From Sindora glabra (Eukaryota; Streptophyta; Magnoliopsida; Fabales; Fabaceae), in contig CM035235.1 in NCBI GenBank assembly GCA_020226215.1, positions 70,457,283-70,521,282 of the forward strand: a DNA stretch of 64,000 nucleotides, written 5' to 3'. Position 1 is the first letter of the stretch; every line of letters starts with the position of its first letter. Shown here piece after piece: positions 23,052-36,100 of the stretch. The translations under genes and the position numbers were made by a program. A model generated the notes under the pieces. It was not told the origin of the DNA. It worked only from the letters and a program-made list of their open reading frames with translations, and made no database searches.

Positions 23052-25894
23052 TAAAATCTTAAGTTGGCCTCTTATTAATTTCACTTATATTAATTTCATC
23101 CTTTATGCATTTTATATTAATTTTATCTTTTATAAAAAATAATTTAATTAATTTGATCTCCCTGTTAATGGCTATTGGCTTAATAGAAAAAATGACCAAA
23201 ATAAGATATAAATAATATATGAGAGATAAAATGAATAATAAAAAATTATAAGGGACAAAATGATATCATTTATATTTATAAATAATAAAATAAATGTTAT
23301 AAATAAAAAATAAAAATAAATAAGTTTATAATAATTTAAATGTTAATTAAATTTTCTTGTGGGGTAATATATATAGTTCAAAATGCATATTTAAATTTTT
23401 ATTAAAAATAATATTTAAATTATTATTAAGTAAGTATTTTAATTTTTTATTTAGATCCCTCATATACAAAAATACATCAATTTGATTCATTGCAAATTTT
23501 TAGTATTAATCTCATCTATCTTATTTGTTATTTTAATCTTTATGTTTAAATAATCGTTAATATAATACTATTGGAGCAACAAAATTAATTATCATTATTT
23601 ATGAAAAATAAAATTAATATAAGACATTTTTGAGCGATGAATTTAATACACATGAAATTAGTAAAGATTAAAATAGAGTTCTAATTTATAATTTTTAAAA
23701 AATAAATCATAAATATTTTTAACATGGATTAATATTATATTTATATTCATACTTATATTATGTTTCTGCACATGAGGAATTCTTATTAGGCTTGACATCA
23801 TTTTAATAGAAAGTATAATGCTCTTTCTGGTAGGAAAAAAATTAAAATATTAATTCTCGAAATGATTCCCTACTTAATGTCTCAAAGAAAAGGAAGTGAA
23901 ACGAGATAAATTTTTGATTTTTTATTCTTAACATGAATTTGGTAATTATATGTCTAATAATATCATGCATCTGTATTTTCATGCTGTGCAGAAATTCGTA
24001 GTTCAAGAAAATAGACAATCTGGAGATAAGGGGGGAAAAAAATAAAAGGCGGTAATCGAGGTTGACGATTTAATTCAATGAAAGGTTCTCCTTCAGCAGC
24101 CATAATAGAAAAAGCTAGGAAAACACGAGAGAAACGGAGAGAACGAAAATGGAAGAAGATGACATAATAAATTTAAAAAATGAATAGTATTTAAAATTAA
24201 AATTTGAAAATTTTATATTCATTAAATTGAAAATTTTAAATTTATTGCATCATTTTATTTTATATTCAAAATTCAGATTTGAATTCATTTGCTATACATA
24301 TAATATTGTTGAATATATTTTTCTACGTTCGAAATATGCTAAACGAGGAAATTAAAAATTAAAGAATGTCTTATGACTCTATGCTTCATTGAAGATCCTT
24401 TTTATACTATAAATTTGTATGTTATAAAAATGAATTGAACTCCAAATCAATTTATACTAAAATCTTATAATTGATTCTCTCCGGGAAAAGAATATTCCTT
24501 TTTATTAGGGAACAAGCTTTGTATTACGTCAAGGATAGAAAATTACATGAGGATATCCCAAAAAGGTAGGATAACATTAATTTCTTTTTTTAATTATTAT
24601 TATTATTACTCCTTCTTATATTTTTTTTATTAAAATGTACTTTATTTAAGGTGTTCTCAGCATTATATTGAAGATAATTTATGTATACAAATTAAGGATT
24701 TGAGATTAAATATGAAAAAGTAAAGCTTTTAAGAAATATAATAATTATTTTTGTTATAATGAAATTTTGTTAAATAAATATAATTTTTTAATTTGATTTA
24801 TAATATTTATAAAATATAATTAAGGATAATTTTAAAATTTAACATAATTTTTATATTTTATGATTAAGTTTTTAAATAATTAACTACATTTTGTACTTAA
24901 AGAAATAAGTTATTCAAATATTATAAACTTAAACTTAAAGTAATAATTAACAGAATTAATGCTTAAAATTTAATATTAAATTTCAATACTAAAATTTTTA
25001 ATTTTATCAAACACAACCCTAATATTTTATTGTTAATACTTGGTTTGATCACGAGTATCACAAATATATTATAGGATCAACATGTTGGCAATATACAATT
25101 TTTATGTATGCTAACCACAATAGCCTAATTTCATCATTCTCAGTGGAAGTCATAAAAATAGCATAACCATGATCCGGGTATGAGGATAAGAGATTGGTTT
25201 AAGGCTCGTATATTTTGACAATTTTTTTAAAATATAATTATAAAATATTAAAATAAAAATATTTTATTTATCAAATATTAAATATGAAAAATGCAGAAAA
25301 ATAAATTTTTATTTAAAAAATTAGTTTTTATTCTTAGTATTATTTTTTTAATCATAAATTATACAATGTATGTTATTATTTACTAATATACATATAAATA
25401 ATACTTTCATATCAAAAATATTTTTCGAGGAAATAAATTGGACCTAAATCAAATAAAGAAGATCAGCAAAGTAGCTTTGAAGTCCATGTTTATCTTCTCA
25501 AAATCGTAATTTTTACAATGATAGAACCCAAAAAAAAAAAAAAGATTACTTATTATTTTCTCATTATTTGAGTGTTTTTAAATGCTAGTCAGATATATCA
25601 TGCGCGCTAGAATTTAAGTTGAAGCAATATCAATCAATTTGTTAAAAATTTAGATAAAATTGAACTCAGAATTGACATTGCGTATAAATTGTAAATTAAG
25701 AGACAAAATTAATTTAAATAACAGGCTAAGAATAAATTGGTATACTTATTAAAAATAATGAAGTTACCTTTTAGGAAACACATTTTAAAAATAATTTTCT
25801 ATATAAGTGAGCTTCAATAAAATATAGAATCCACTTTATATAAAAGCAAGTGTTTTAGAATTATTCTAACAATGTAAAATAAAATTATTAAAAA

Positions 25895-26050
25895 ATGTCT
25901 CCAGCCCAAATTTTAAATGTTGACGGATATAATTTCGCCAGGGCAACGTTGAGGCCCACGGCGGCACAACCCCACCTCGTCCAAAGTGCGAGAACGGTAG
26001 CTCCCAGATGGATACGTACGATTTGTTCATGGATTGATTTCTGCAAATAA
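25895..26050 (+). other. Small GC-rich orphan ORF of 51 codons
   Basis: ATG at 25895 opens a 51-codon frame ending TAA at 26048-26050, including the segment NVDGYNFARATL. Its GC content is far above its surroundings, and the matching place in unit 1 (about 11560) lacks it. I do not recognise the peptide. The minus strand is also open here, so coding direction is uncertain. It could be a captured exon or insertion debris. Confidence 0.3.
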
Positions 26051-28371
26051 GTTATAATAAATGAATCAAATGGGGTATGATTCACAAAAATTATGGATTA
26101 TTTAAATAATTGTTTGAATCATAACATTTGTGAACCGCAAAATTACATATTGTGTTCGTAGGCTTCTTTTTTTTCAAAAAATAATTTAACACTTTTAAAA
26201 TAATAATTACAGATTTAAATATTACACATCTATTGTATTCTTAATCCACCTCAACAATGATCAAGATTAAATAAACTATATAACAATTTATTAATTTTAA
26301 AATTATTAATTTAGAAACAAAATTATTTACTTAGAAATAATTTATTTATGTTAGGTTTAATTAAAAGATAAAGAATTGAGTTTGAAAGTAAATATTAAAT
26401 TAGTTAGATGAAGATTTATATAATGTGTTAATTTAGTTTGAAGATAAAATTGTAAAATTGAAAATAAAAAAAAATGTAAACTTGTTCACGAATTGTCTAG
26501 TCTAATTTGCGCAAATTATGAATTCAACAGATCAAACTATTTTAATTCACATTTAAATGGACTCATATTTTATGAGTGCTAATCTCCAATTTTTTTTTAG
26601 TTTTTCTGGACTTATGAACATGTCCGTAAATTTGAATCTATTTCAACAATTCTAATATAAAGTTTGATCACCACTTATTTAATTTTGTAACAAATAAAAG
26701 ATAGAAAGATGCTCTTTTAACTTGTAGCTTTCTTTAAGGAGATTCTTATATATTCTAATTAGGGTGACACTTGTGTTAAGTTGCTTGAATATTCAACTTG
26801 AGAATGATTTGATTTGTGATATGTATTTTGTTTTATTTGAGAAAATTTAATTTGTTTAACAATTTAAATCAAGCACCATTTATTTGTGCTCTGCTTGTTT
26901 GATTATTGAGCAATTCCTTTATATATATAATTTTTTAAATAAATATTAAGAAAATATTGATTGTATATTCTTTTTAATCAAATATTAATGTTAATATAAT
27001 TATAATTTTATTTTTAACTAATTTGTAAGTATTAATAGGATTCTAGTCTGATTTTTAATTAACGTATGTTTTAAGTTTGTATATTTATTATAAAATTAGA
27101 TTTTACATTAAAATGAGTAATTTACTAACTAGAACTTAAATCAAGCATGAAGCTCATTTACAAGTTGATAAATTTTTTGATCATGATTAAGTGAATCGAG
27201 TTGATCATTAAGTTTTGTTGTTTCAAATCAAGTTGAATGTAGATTAATTTTTCTATTATAGTTTAAGTTTGAATTCGAGTTATATTCGAGTTAGAACTTA
27301 ATTTGATTCCATCTTTAATTCTAACTATAATATTTATTCTTAGTCTTTTTTAGTAAATGAACGATGATTGTTAATTTTAATAATTTTTAATATTTCAAAA
27401 ATTAAAAAAATTATAATTTTAATATATATATATCATAAAATTAACAATTAAATAAGATTAAGAATTTTTTTATCTCTATAAAATTAATTTTTTATCCATT
27501 TTATTCCTAACTAAAAATTTATGCTAATTTAATCTGTATGAGATTAAAAATATTAAAATTTTAGTTATTTTATATAATAATTTAGTATTTTATCTTATAT
27601 ATGGTATGATTAAAATTTAAAATTTTTAATTTTATAAAAATAAAATTGATACAAACTTTTAATTAAAGATAAGATTAATAAAAAAATTAGTTTTATAAAA
27701 ATTAAAATAAATTTTTAACCATTAAATAATAAAAATAATAAATAAAAATAAAAATTATTTTTATTTATTAAATATAATTAAATACATATATTATAGTCGA
27801 AGATATTCCCCTCCTGTATTTACATTCTACTGTCTGCTCCATGTGCGGATCATTTTTCCACATTCAGATCAATCTTCCAACCCATAAGATAGTAACAGCC
27901 ACACCCAGAGAGTCTCGGTACGTGACATCCGCCTAAGTGACTAGATATTATTTTCATGTAATATCACATCATTAAACACATGGTTCTCCCATAAAGTTTG
28001 TCTTTTTTTTTAAAGCTATCGAATGCAAGAATTCCAGAATTATTTCGTTTAGTTCAAAATTATTATTTTTTTAATTTGGACGGTAAGCATCGAAGTCAAT
28101 AAAACCTTAATTGCTTTTCTTCGATTTGAAGGCAGGTGACATGAGATTTTTCATAATTACATACATCGGAAGGTTGAAAGTTGAGAGGGGAGGCGGGAGC
28201 GGTGCAAATAATGGACTAAAAACAACAACTAGGAACCGCTGCCAATGCGACAAGCTTCCAGTCGGATACCAATTCATCCGTTGTGAATAGCGATCCTCTC
28301 CGCCTCGTCCTTCATATTTAATACTCGTCTATTTTTATTAGTTATGATATGAGTGAGAGCTGATAATTTAG

Positions 28372-28650
28372 GTGAGCGACGTAGGGTGTCGATTCGTATT
28401 CTTTGAAATAATTTATTTATTAAATGTGTTAAAATAAATTAATTAATTTATTTTTAATAATTTTAATTAATAACATTTATATTATAAAAGAATTTATTAA
28501 ATGTAATTATTTATTACTTTTTAAAGATATTTTTCAATTATTAATAAAATATTATTTTAATTATTATTTTAAATTATATATATTTCTTTATAATTATAAT
28601 TTAATTATTAAATATTTTCTAAATATTATTTTTAAAAATTTAACATATTT
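28372..28650 (+). repeat. AT-rich repeat, copy 1
   Basis: It shares the ordered phrases ATTCGTATTCTTTG, AATTATTTATTTA and TATAATTTAATTATTAAAT, then TTTTTAAAAATTTAA, with 29735-30003. It resembles a decayed non-autonomous element, but ends and target duplications are not clear. Confidence 0.4.
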
Positions 28651-28689
28651 ATTATTTCCATCTAAATAAGATTTTATTTTAATTTTTTT

Positions 28690-28805
28690 TTAAAGATGTA
28701 GTGGGGAAAGGGATTGCGCGAGCGCGAGGGTTGGATGTGACCGGAACGCCTATCCTTGTACCCACACGCTCTTAGGCGCTAAAGCCTTAGCCGTTGAATT
28801 AAAGG
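28690..28805 (-). mobile_element. Possible tRNA-derived SINE
   Basis: The minus strand reads TTAGCGCCTAAGAGCGTG, then about 25 bases later TTCCGGTCACATCC. Their spacing resembles a degenerate A box and B box of a tRNA-type promoter. This is followed by CCCTCGCGCTCGCGCAATCC. GC content is much higher than the flanks. No clear target duplication or poly-A tail was identified. Confidence 0.35.
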
Positions 28806-29734
28806 CATTGATGGTGAGTCAAGTGAACTTTTGCTAATTTAAGTTTAATACTCGCCAATGATAAATGGATTCGAACTTCAATCCATCGTCTCTAAAAAAT
28901 TGAAGTTAAAGTTGGAGCTTAATCAAATATAAAATTTTAAAAAATTCACAAGAATTTAAATGAATTTCATCCTATCTAATTTAATTTAAACTTTTTTATT
29001 GAATTTGAAATATTTAAATATAAACACGAATTTGAGTTTGAATTGTATAAAAATTCAAAAAATTTAAATTTGATTCATTATTAATATAAATTAATTTTAT
29101 ATTATTATTGATGTATTATTATATCACTAAAAATTATTAAAACTTATTTATTATTATAAAAATATTAATTATTATTATTTTTTCAATGATATATTTTTTA
29201 TTTTTTGATAATATAAAATATTTTATATTAATAATGAATCAAATTTAAATTCAAACTTAAATAAATAATTTGTTATATATAATATAAACTTTATCCATTA
29301 CATTACTTATATATAATATAAAAATAAAAATATTTTTAATTATTACATTCGTTTTAGTCTACATAAACCATTCAAATTGAGTAATAATATGAAATTCAGT
29401 TTATATATCTATCGAGTTCTAATCCTACTACTTTTTTATTAATTTTTAAAAAATATTTTTAAAAACAACAAACAAACACATCAAAATAGATTTAGATCCT
29501 CTCATTTTTTATTAATTTTCTATTATTTTTGAAGAAATAAAAATATAATTTTTATTCTAATCCTACTGCTTTTTTAATTAGGATTCATAATTTGAAACAA
29601 AAATTTAAATTTATCTTTTTTTAATTCAAAAATAAATTTTAAAAAAATATATTGGATGCATTTCCCATTAAAATAGCCGTACATTTGTTTAGCGGTGTGG
29701 AAGTGGCTTCAGTCTTGTGTTGCCAGTTAGGGAG

Positions 29735-30003
29735 CGGTAATTCGTCTTTTGCGAATGAACGTATTAAAATGAATTATTTATTTAATTTGTTTAATAATTT
29801 TATTAATAAAATTTATATTATAAAATTATTTATTAAATTTAATTAATTATTATTATAAAATATATTTTTAATTATTAAAAATATTATTTCAAATTTTTAT
29901 TGTCATTTTATTAAAATAATAATTTTATATTTTTTTTATATATTTATTTATAATTTAATTATTAAATTTTTTTAAATAATATTTTTAAAAATTTAATATA
30001 AAT
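29735..30003 (+). repeat. AT-rich repeat, copy 2
   Basis: This is the diverged partner of 28372-28650 in the same orientation, about 1.36 kb downstream. It ends roughly 700 bp before the REC-like start codon. Confidence 0.4.
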
Positions 30004-30204
30004 CTCAACCGAATTAACATGTCAATCTAAATTTAAGCATATTATATTTATATTAAATTATTATATTGCATAAAAAATTATCATCCCTCTAATCATGCCA
30101 AATCAACGGTCCACGATTAATAGATTATTCCTCCAGTAGTGGAAAATCTTAGAATGCCAAAACAAATGGTAAAACAAAATTTGGCAGCTATACCATTCAT
30201 ATGC

Positions 30205-30210
30205 CACGTG
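30205..30210. promoter_or_regulatory. G-box / ABRE-like CACGTG
   Basis: CCACGTGTC lies about 100 bp upstream of a TATA-like box and 500 bp upstream of the REC-like start codon. G-boxes bind bZIP and bHLH factors in light and abscisic acid responses. Use of this one is inferred from position only. Confidence 0.4.
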
Positions 30211-30303
30211 TCATCATATTATCGGCAATCTCCTCACTGGACCCTCTATTGTCTTTTACAGCACTGCATGGGCTCCTCAGGACCTCAGCCCTCCTAATTC
30301 TCT

Positions 30304-30310
30304 TATAAGG
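30304..30310 (+). promoter_or_regulatory. TATA-like box of REC-like gene
   Basis: TATAAGG lies about 30 bp before a purine-rich GA/A tract (30334-30382). Transcription starting near 30335 would give a 5' leader of about 370 bases, with upstream ATG codons including a short ORF at 30624-30647. Confidence 0.4.
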
Positions 30311-30623
30311 TCTTGGCATGACTCAATCAGAAGAGAACAGAGAGAAGAGGGGGAAAAAAAAAAAAAAAGAGAGAGAGAGAAAAGGCAATCAGGTATTGGC
30401 TTGTTAGCAACAAGATGAGGCCAATATTGGCTACAAATCCTTCAAAAGGTTGAAACTTTGAGACCCTTATCCTATCTTCTTCAGCAGAACTTACAAAGCT
30501 TTCATGTAATATAGCGACACAAATCTTCTCCATCCCCATTCTAAAAGCTCCTCTTCTGTATCAATTTCTCTCTCATCTTCTTTCTCTCACTTCCATCATT
30601 CACCAGTAATTCTGAGGTGGTTA

Positions 30624-30647
30624 ATGGCATCCGAATTGGATTGGTGA
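30624..30647 (+). promoter_or_regulatory. Upstream ORF in leader of REC-like gene
   Basis: ATG to TGA encodes seven residues (MASELDW) and ends 59 bases before the main ATG at 30707. If it is in the mature leader it could lower translation. Whether it is conserved is unknown. Confidence 0.45.
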
Positions 30648-30706
30648 AGCTATTTCCAAAAGTTTAGCTTTTGGTAGATTGAAGGCAAAAGGAGAAGAAA
30701 AAAGGC

Positions 30707-33101
30707 ATGGCCCCAAAATCAGGGAAAGGGAAAACAAATAGAGCCAAGGCAGAGAAGAAGAAAAAGGAAGAGAAAGGTTGGTTTCTTTTTCATCATTTGC
30801 AGAGAAAGAAAATCAGATTTTTTTGGCTGCTATTTTTGTTTCAAATCAATTGACTTTTTTTCCGAAATTTGTTTTATTCCCTTCTTTTAGCAGCAGTGCC
30901 TTCACTGGTTGACATAACTGTTGTAACTCCATATGATTCACAAGTTGTGCTCAAGGTAATTATCATTGATATTTTTTAAATTTTGTTAAAGACTATTATA
31001 TTTAGTTACTATAAATTGAAGTGTATTTGATTTTTTTCAAATTATTATCATTGGCTGACTGATGAAATATTTTCTGAAGGGTATCTCCACTGATAAGATA
31101 CTGGATGTAAGAAGGCTATTGGCTGTGAATGTGGAGACTTGCCATTTCACAAACTATTCTTTATCACATGAGGTTTGGCTTAATGATAAATTTATTAATT
31201 AGAGTTAATTTTTTAATTAATTAATGATTTATGACTTGGGTTACACATAGACTTTGAAGTTTTGCAAATTTCTATGTTATTGGTTTACAGAAATTGATGA
31301 ATCTTCATTGTTTAGGTTAAAGGGCAGAGATTAAATGACAAAGTCGAAGTTGTTAATCTGAAGCCATGTCTTCTGAGAATGGTTGAAGGTAGGTGTGGCC
31401 ATCATTCACAGTCAAAATTCAACCACCATTAGTTTCTCGTTTCTATTGCATTTTCAATTATATTAGCCGGTTTTTAAGCATACTCTTGATGCTTCAACAT
31501 ATGCATTTTATTTCAATTTAATTTTGGTAAAATACAAACTACCCCTTTTAATTTTTGGATAGTTGCATTTAATATCAATAATTATTGATTTTTGCAATGA
31601 GTCCCTTTTTTAATTTTGGGTTAGTTGCACTTAATACTCAACATTCAACTTGTGTGTGATATAAAAAAAAAATACTCAATTTGACACGAAACTTTATGAA
31701 AAATCAAGCATAGTATAAAAGTCATATAATTCAAATTTGAGAACAATTTGACTTATATATTTTGTTTATTTTCTCCATTTAAAGGGTATTTTAATCTTTT
31801 TCACATAGCCTACTTATTCAGTGTGAATAAAGCACACGTGGTTGTAATCGTTACAATTTTACATTTGCTTCAAAACAATATGGCACTTGTATTTTTTTTA
31901 TAGAATTATAGAAAATTATTACGTAGATGCAATTTACTACTTATTTAAAGTCAAAGATAATTAATTATAAAAATTAATAATTGTATTTGTTAAATGCATT
32001 TAAAACAGTTGTTTATAATTTTTTCAATATTTTTTTTAAAAAGGCGGGCAATAAAAAAAAATGCTAATATAGGCATTCTAATATTTTAGAGTGGCGCTAG
32101 AATGATCTAATGAAGAACAGGAAGCCTATTTCTTCCCCTATCTTATTTTTTTTAATGCTAAATGAGTTATAAATATGTAAACATTTTTTTTAAAATTTAA
32201 TATATTAGATGTCAAAAGGAGATTTTTCACTCTATAAAAATGAAATAGACATCTATATTATAAAAACAAAACCTCTTACATATTTTTGTATATATAAATC
32301 CTTTTTAATGAAATAAAAATATTCATTTACTCGTGAAATATTAAATTTTCTTTAGTCAAAGCTGATTTGAATTATTAGTAATTAATTGTTTTTGGAAGTA
32401 TATCTCAAGAAATTGCAACAGTTGGCAAAACCAATTTCCCTTGGTCTTGGGATTCTCCAGCAGCTAGCTGTACAGCTTAATTTGTATTTGGTCACTAATT
32501 TTAATAAATAAAAATAAAGAGAAAAATTATGTGAACTTCCATGAATATTTGCTCCGAAATTTTTAATCATAATTCTGGCTCCTCTCTCCAAATATAAGAT
32601 GTATTTTAGAAAGTTAATGGAAGATCACAATTTTTAATAAGAAAAGTTAAGGACTTAAAATTAAATAAATAATAAATAATTAAAAAGGTGAATGTTAAAT
32701 CTGTAATTATCTAGTCTTTTATTTTATTTTTTATCAAGAGTCATGATTTTTCACCTTAGTATCTAAAGTGCACTTGTATTTTATAAAAGCTTGATTTATT
32801 ATAATTTTGTGTGTATATTTTTATTTTAACTTATTATTGATAATTAAAATTTAATAAATATAATTATCAATTAATTAATTGAGAACTAAATACAAATTTA
32901 TGATGAAAAATTTCACAACAAATATTAATGAAAGAAAATTCTATATCAATATACTGTAAAATTTGGTCATTAATATGTTATTATATAATATATTAAATTT
33001 AATTTTAAATAAATAAATTTAATAATATATAGATATGCTATTATACCAATAATATATATAATCTCTCCCTAAATTTCACTTAACTTTACTCCCGAAAGTA
33101 A

Positions 33102-33142
<41 letters not shown>

Positions 33143-36100
33143 AGTGATCTCTTTTAGCAAATTACAATGTTGTTCTTGAACAGTGAATCGTGTTATTGCC
33201 CCCTCGTGTTGACTTGTTAGTAGCACAACTAACACGTGCATGGGCAAACCAGTCTTCGTACTTTTTTTTTAAAAAATGAATATTATTTTTTTGGTACCAA
33301 AAATAATATTATTTAATATATTAGACTTTTTGTTGTTGCCAATCGAAAATAGGCATGTGAATAATCCCCGCATACAAGTTGTGTGGTGTGCTATAATTGG
33401 AGTCAGTACATTTGCACTTTAGAAGTACTCAATAAAAATTGACTAATGCTATGCAATATTTTGTGATTCTATTCAAACCTGCGTGGCAAAATCCAAACCA
33501 ACATTCAATGCTAAATCTTAATTTAGAATTTCAGAATCATAGATCAACGAGTCACCAAACAAAAAAAAAAGGGAGGATGAATGAATTAATAAAACATTTT
33601 TGTAGTTTTTTTTCCCAATTTTTTTATATAAAATATAGATGCACATATTTAGGAAAAAAATGAAGTGAAGTTGTGAATTTTTTTTATTGAAATGATTTTT
33701 TTTATAAAGATAAGGATGATAATTCGTTCAATGTTGTAAGATTTTAAAATCAAACTTTTAATAAGAATAAATTTTTTAAGATGATATTAATTGTTACCAT
33801 GCCCCTAAATTGTCAATTTAACTTAAATCATATGTGATGTTATATAAATTTTTTTAACCTCCATATTTTAGGTTTATCTGGAACCATTCGATTAATTGCT
33901 TTTACTTGTTAAAAATCATATTCTAGATTGATTGTTATTTTAGTAGTATACTAATATTTAATATTATTTAGAATTTGAATTCAAAAGCTTTATATTAATC
34001 ATTAAATAAATGTGGGAATACAATACTTATCATTAAAAAAAAGGGAGAAATGAATATAGCCGACATCCTTAATGTGTGCCTAAATAACTCCTAAAAACAT
34101 TTTTATCATTCTATGTTATAAAAATAGTCTTCGTAAAATAGATATTAATTAATTGTTTCCAACATTGTTATTGATGTCCCATGCATTATTTGTGGATCCC
34201 ACCAATTGGATGTACTGATTAGCTGTTGTCATTGTTGATGTTGTATCTTGGTGGGATACCACCATTATTTTTATTTTTTATTTTATATTTGGTTAAATTT
34301 GATACATGGGGTTTCAACTAACTTGTGCATGGCAAGCTAGTATATAATTAACATTCAACACAGCCGGAAACACTTAATTTTTTCTTACATTCATAAAAAA
34401 AAACTGCAAAATTTTATATTAATTATAAATAAATATGATTATGCATATAATATAATTATATTAGCGTTTTAGTCGTTCACTTCAATTTTTATCAAAATTA
34501 GAATAAGTTAGGAGATATCATCATAATTAATTCAATTAATAATTATGTAAGCCTTTTTTTTTACCTCGACACTATCCCATAAGACTTAAACAGAGATCAC
34601 AAAATTCAAATATATGAGTGCGGTGTTTTAGTATTACAGATGTTTTACGGATTTTATTTTTTATTGTAAATTATCACTCTTATTATTTAAATTTTTTTTC
34701 AAATTTTAAATATCATTTACTTTATTATATATATATATATGAAAAAAATATAATAATTTATTTTGACATGTTGAGCCCTCTTTTCATTTTCATGGTCTCA
34801 GAGGATTACACAGAGGAAGCCCAAGCAATTGCGCACGTGCGGCGGCTTTTGGACATCGTAGCGTGCACAAACCGGTTCACTAAGCCCAGAAGATCGCTGT
34901 CAAGCCCGGGCGCCAAAGCAAGGAAGAAGGCCCAACATCAGCAAAAGAGTAATCCAAGCCCGTCTACCACGCACAATGGCGAAAATCGCGTCGGGTCACC
35001 GACGTCGGAACCGTCGGTTTCTCCGATGTCGGATAGCGTCGGTATGGTGGCAATTCATCCAACGCCAAGGCTTTCAGATTTCTACGAGTTCTTCTCGTTC
35101 TCTCATCTCTCTCCTCCGATTCTACGTGGGTACCCATTTTCCACTGCTCCTGTTCAGGTTCAGTTTTCCGTGTCTGTTTCATTGCGGAGAAACTATTGGA
35201 AAATGGAAGAAAATCTAAGCTTAAATTCTATATTAATAATGGGCAATGGAAATAGTGTTGAGAAAAAGTAAAGTTTTGATTTTTGTGACATTTTTGTCGT
35301 GATTATGTTGTCAAATCATTTCTCGCAGACTTGAAGAGGTGTGAGCTGAAAAATACTGATGAGAGAAGCAATGGAAACTACTTTCGGCTTCAGGTTGCAA
35401 CTGTCTCTTGCTTTGTTGCTAATAATATTCGTTTTTCTTATTTTTTATGCATTTTTTCTCTTTGAATGAATGGTCTAAAACTGAAAATGTTCTGGCTGCA
35501 TGCAGATTAAAATATGCAATGGGAAATTAATAGAAGCAATTGCATCAGAAAAAGGATTTTATACTGTAGGGAAGCAGTCTCTTCAGGGCCACTCTTTGGT
35601 TGATCTTTTGCAGCAGCTCAGCCGAGGTTTTGCCAACGTGAGTGCCTTACCTACTTTACTCACATGCATATTGCCTTTTCTATTCTGGCATTTTTGTGTT
35701 TATCTGTTTATACAGCTGTGCTGTGCGGCTTGCAAGTATATAACTATTTTGTGGGAGATTGGCATCATAAGCAAGTAGTTTAATTCAACTATATTTCTGA
35801 TGGATGATTGACCAATGCAGGCATATGGATTGTTGATGAAAGCTTTTGTGGAACATAATAAGGTAGCACACTACATCCCACTGAAAACTAATGTTTCACA
35901 TGTCATTTGAAGAGACTATAATTTATTTTTCTGATAATGTTGAACTTACAGTTTGGTAATCTTCCCTATGGATTCCGTGCTAATACTTGGCTTGTGCCTC
36001 CATCTATTGCCGAGTTCCCTTCAAACTTCCATGCCTTACCTTCTGAGGATGAATATTGGGGTGGTAATGGTGGTGGCCACGGAAGAAATGGTGAATATGA

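Larger units (their letters stand above)
12036..26910. repeat. Tandem segmental duplication, unit 2
   Basis: This is the second copy of the segment. It is longer than unit 1, mainly because of a 5.8 kb copia insertion (15075-20873), expanded AT-rich stretches around 22150-22480 and 23040-23760, and retention of the 12641-13400 interval that unit 1 has lost. It lacks the 3.68 kb insertion, the 558 bp hAT-like insertion and the internal gag duplication seen in unit 1. Those differences date the insertions after the duplication, while the shared gypsy-type LTR element dates before it. Confidence 0.85.
21483..26910. other. Non-coding right part of duplication unit 2
   Basis: This stretch aligns with 7786-12000. 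It includes degenerate short repeats about ACAAAAATTACTTGTGCTATGAA (22360-22640), a TA microsatellite, extra AT-rich DNA at about 23040-23760, and a small GC-richer island at 25895-26050. No host gene was found. Confidence 0.6.
26911..30200. other. AT-rich intergenic region upstream of the REC-like gene
   Basis: No gene was found. The region contains GC-richer islands at about 27790-27950, 28080-28310 and 28690-28805 in otherwise very AT-rich DNA, and a pair of related AT-rich repeats (28372-28650 and 29735-30003). The plus-strand frame at 29652-29846 overlaps the second repeat and has no recognisable product. Confidence 0.6.

Noticed and set aside
28690..28805. A functional tRNA gene
   Set aside because: The A- and B-box-like pieces are degenerate and no cloverleaf with paired acceptor arms could be drawn.
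30327..30539. 70-codon minus-strand frame near the REC-like promoter
   Set aside because: It includes a poly-Phe run from the GA/A tract and lies in the presumed leader of the opposite strand.
34618..35271. 217-codon frame as a separate gene
   Set aside because: Its central part is exon 5 of the REC-like gene. The start lies in intron 4 and the end passes the donor at 35126. An alternative donor at 35158 was rejected because it breaks phase with exon 6.
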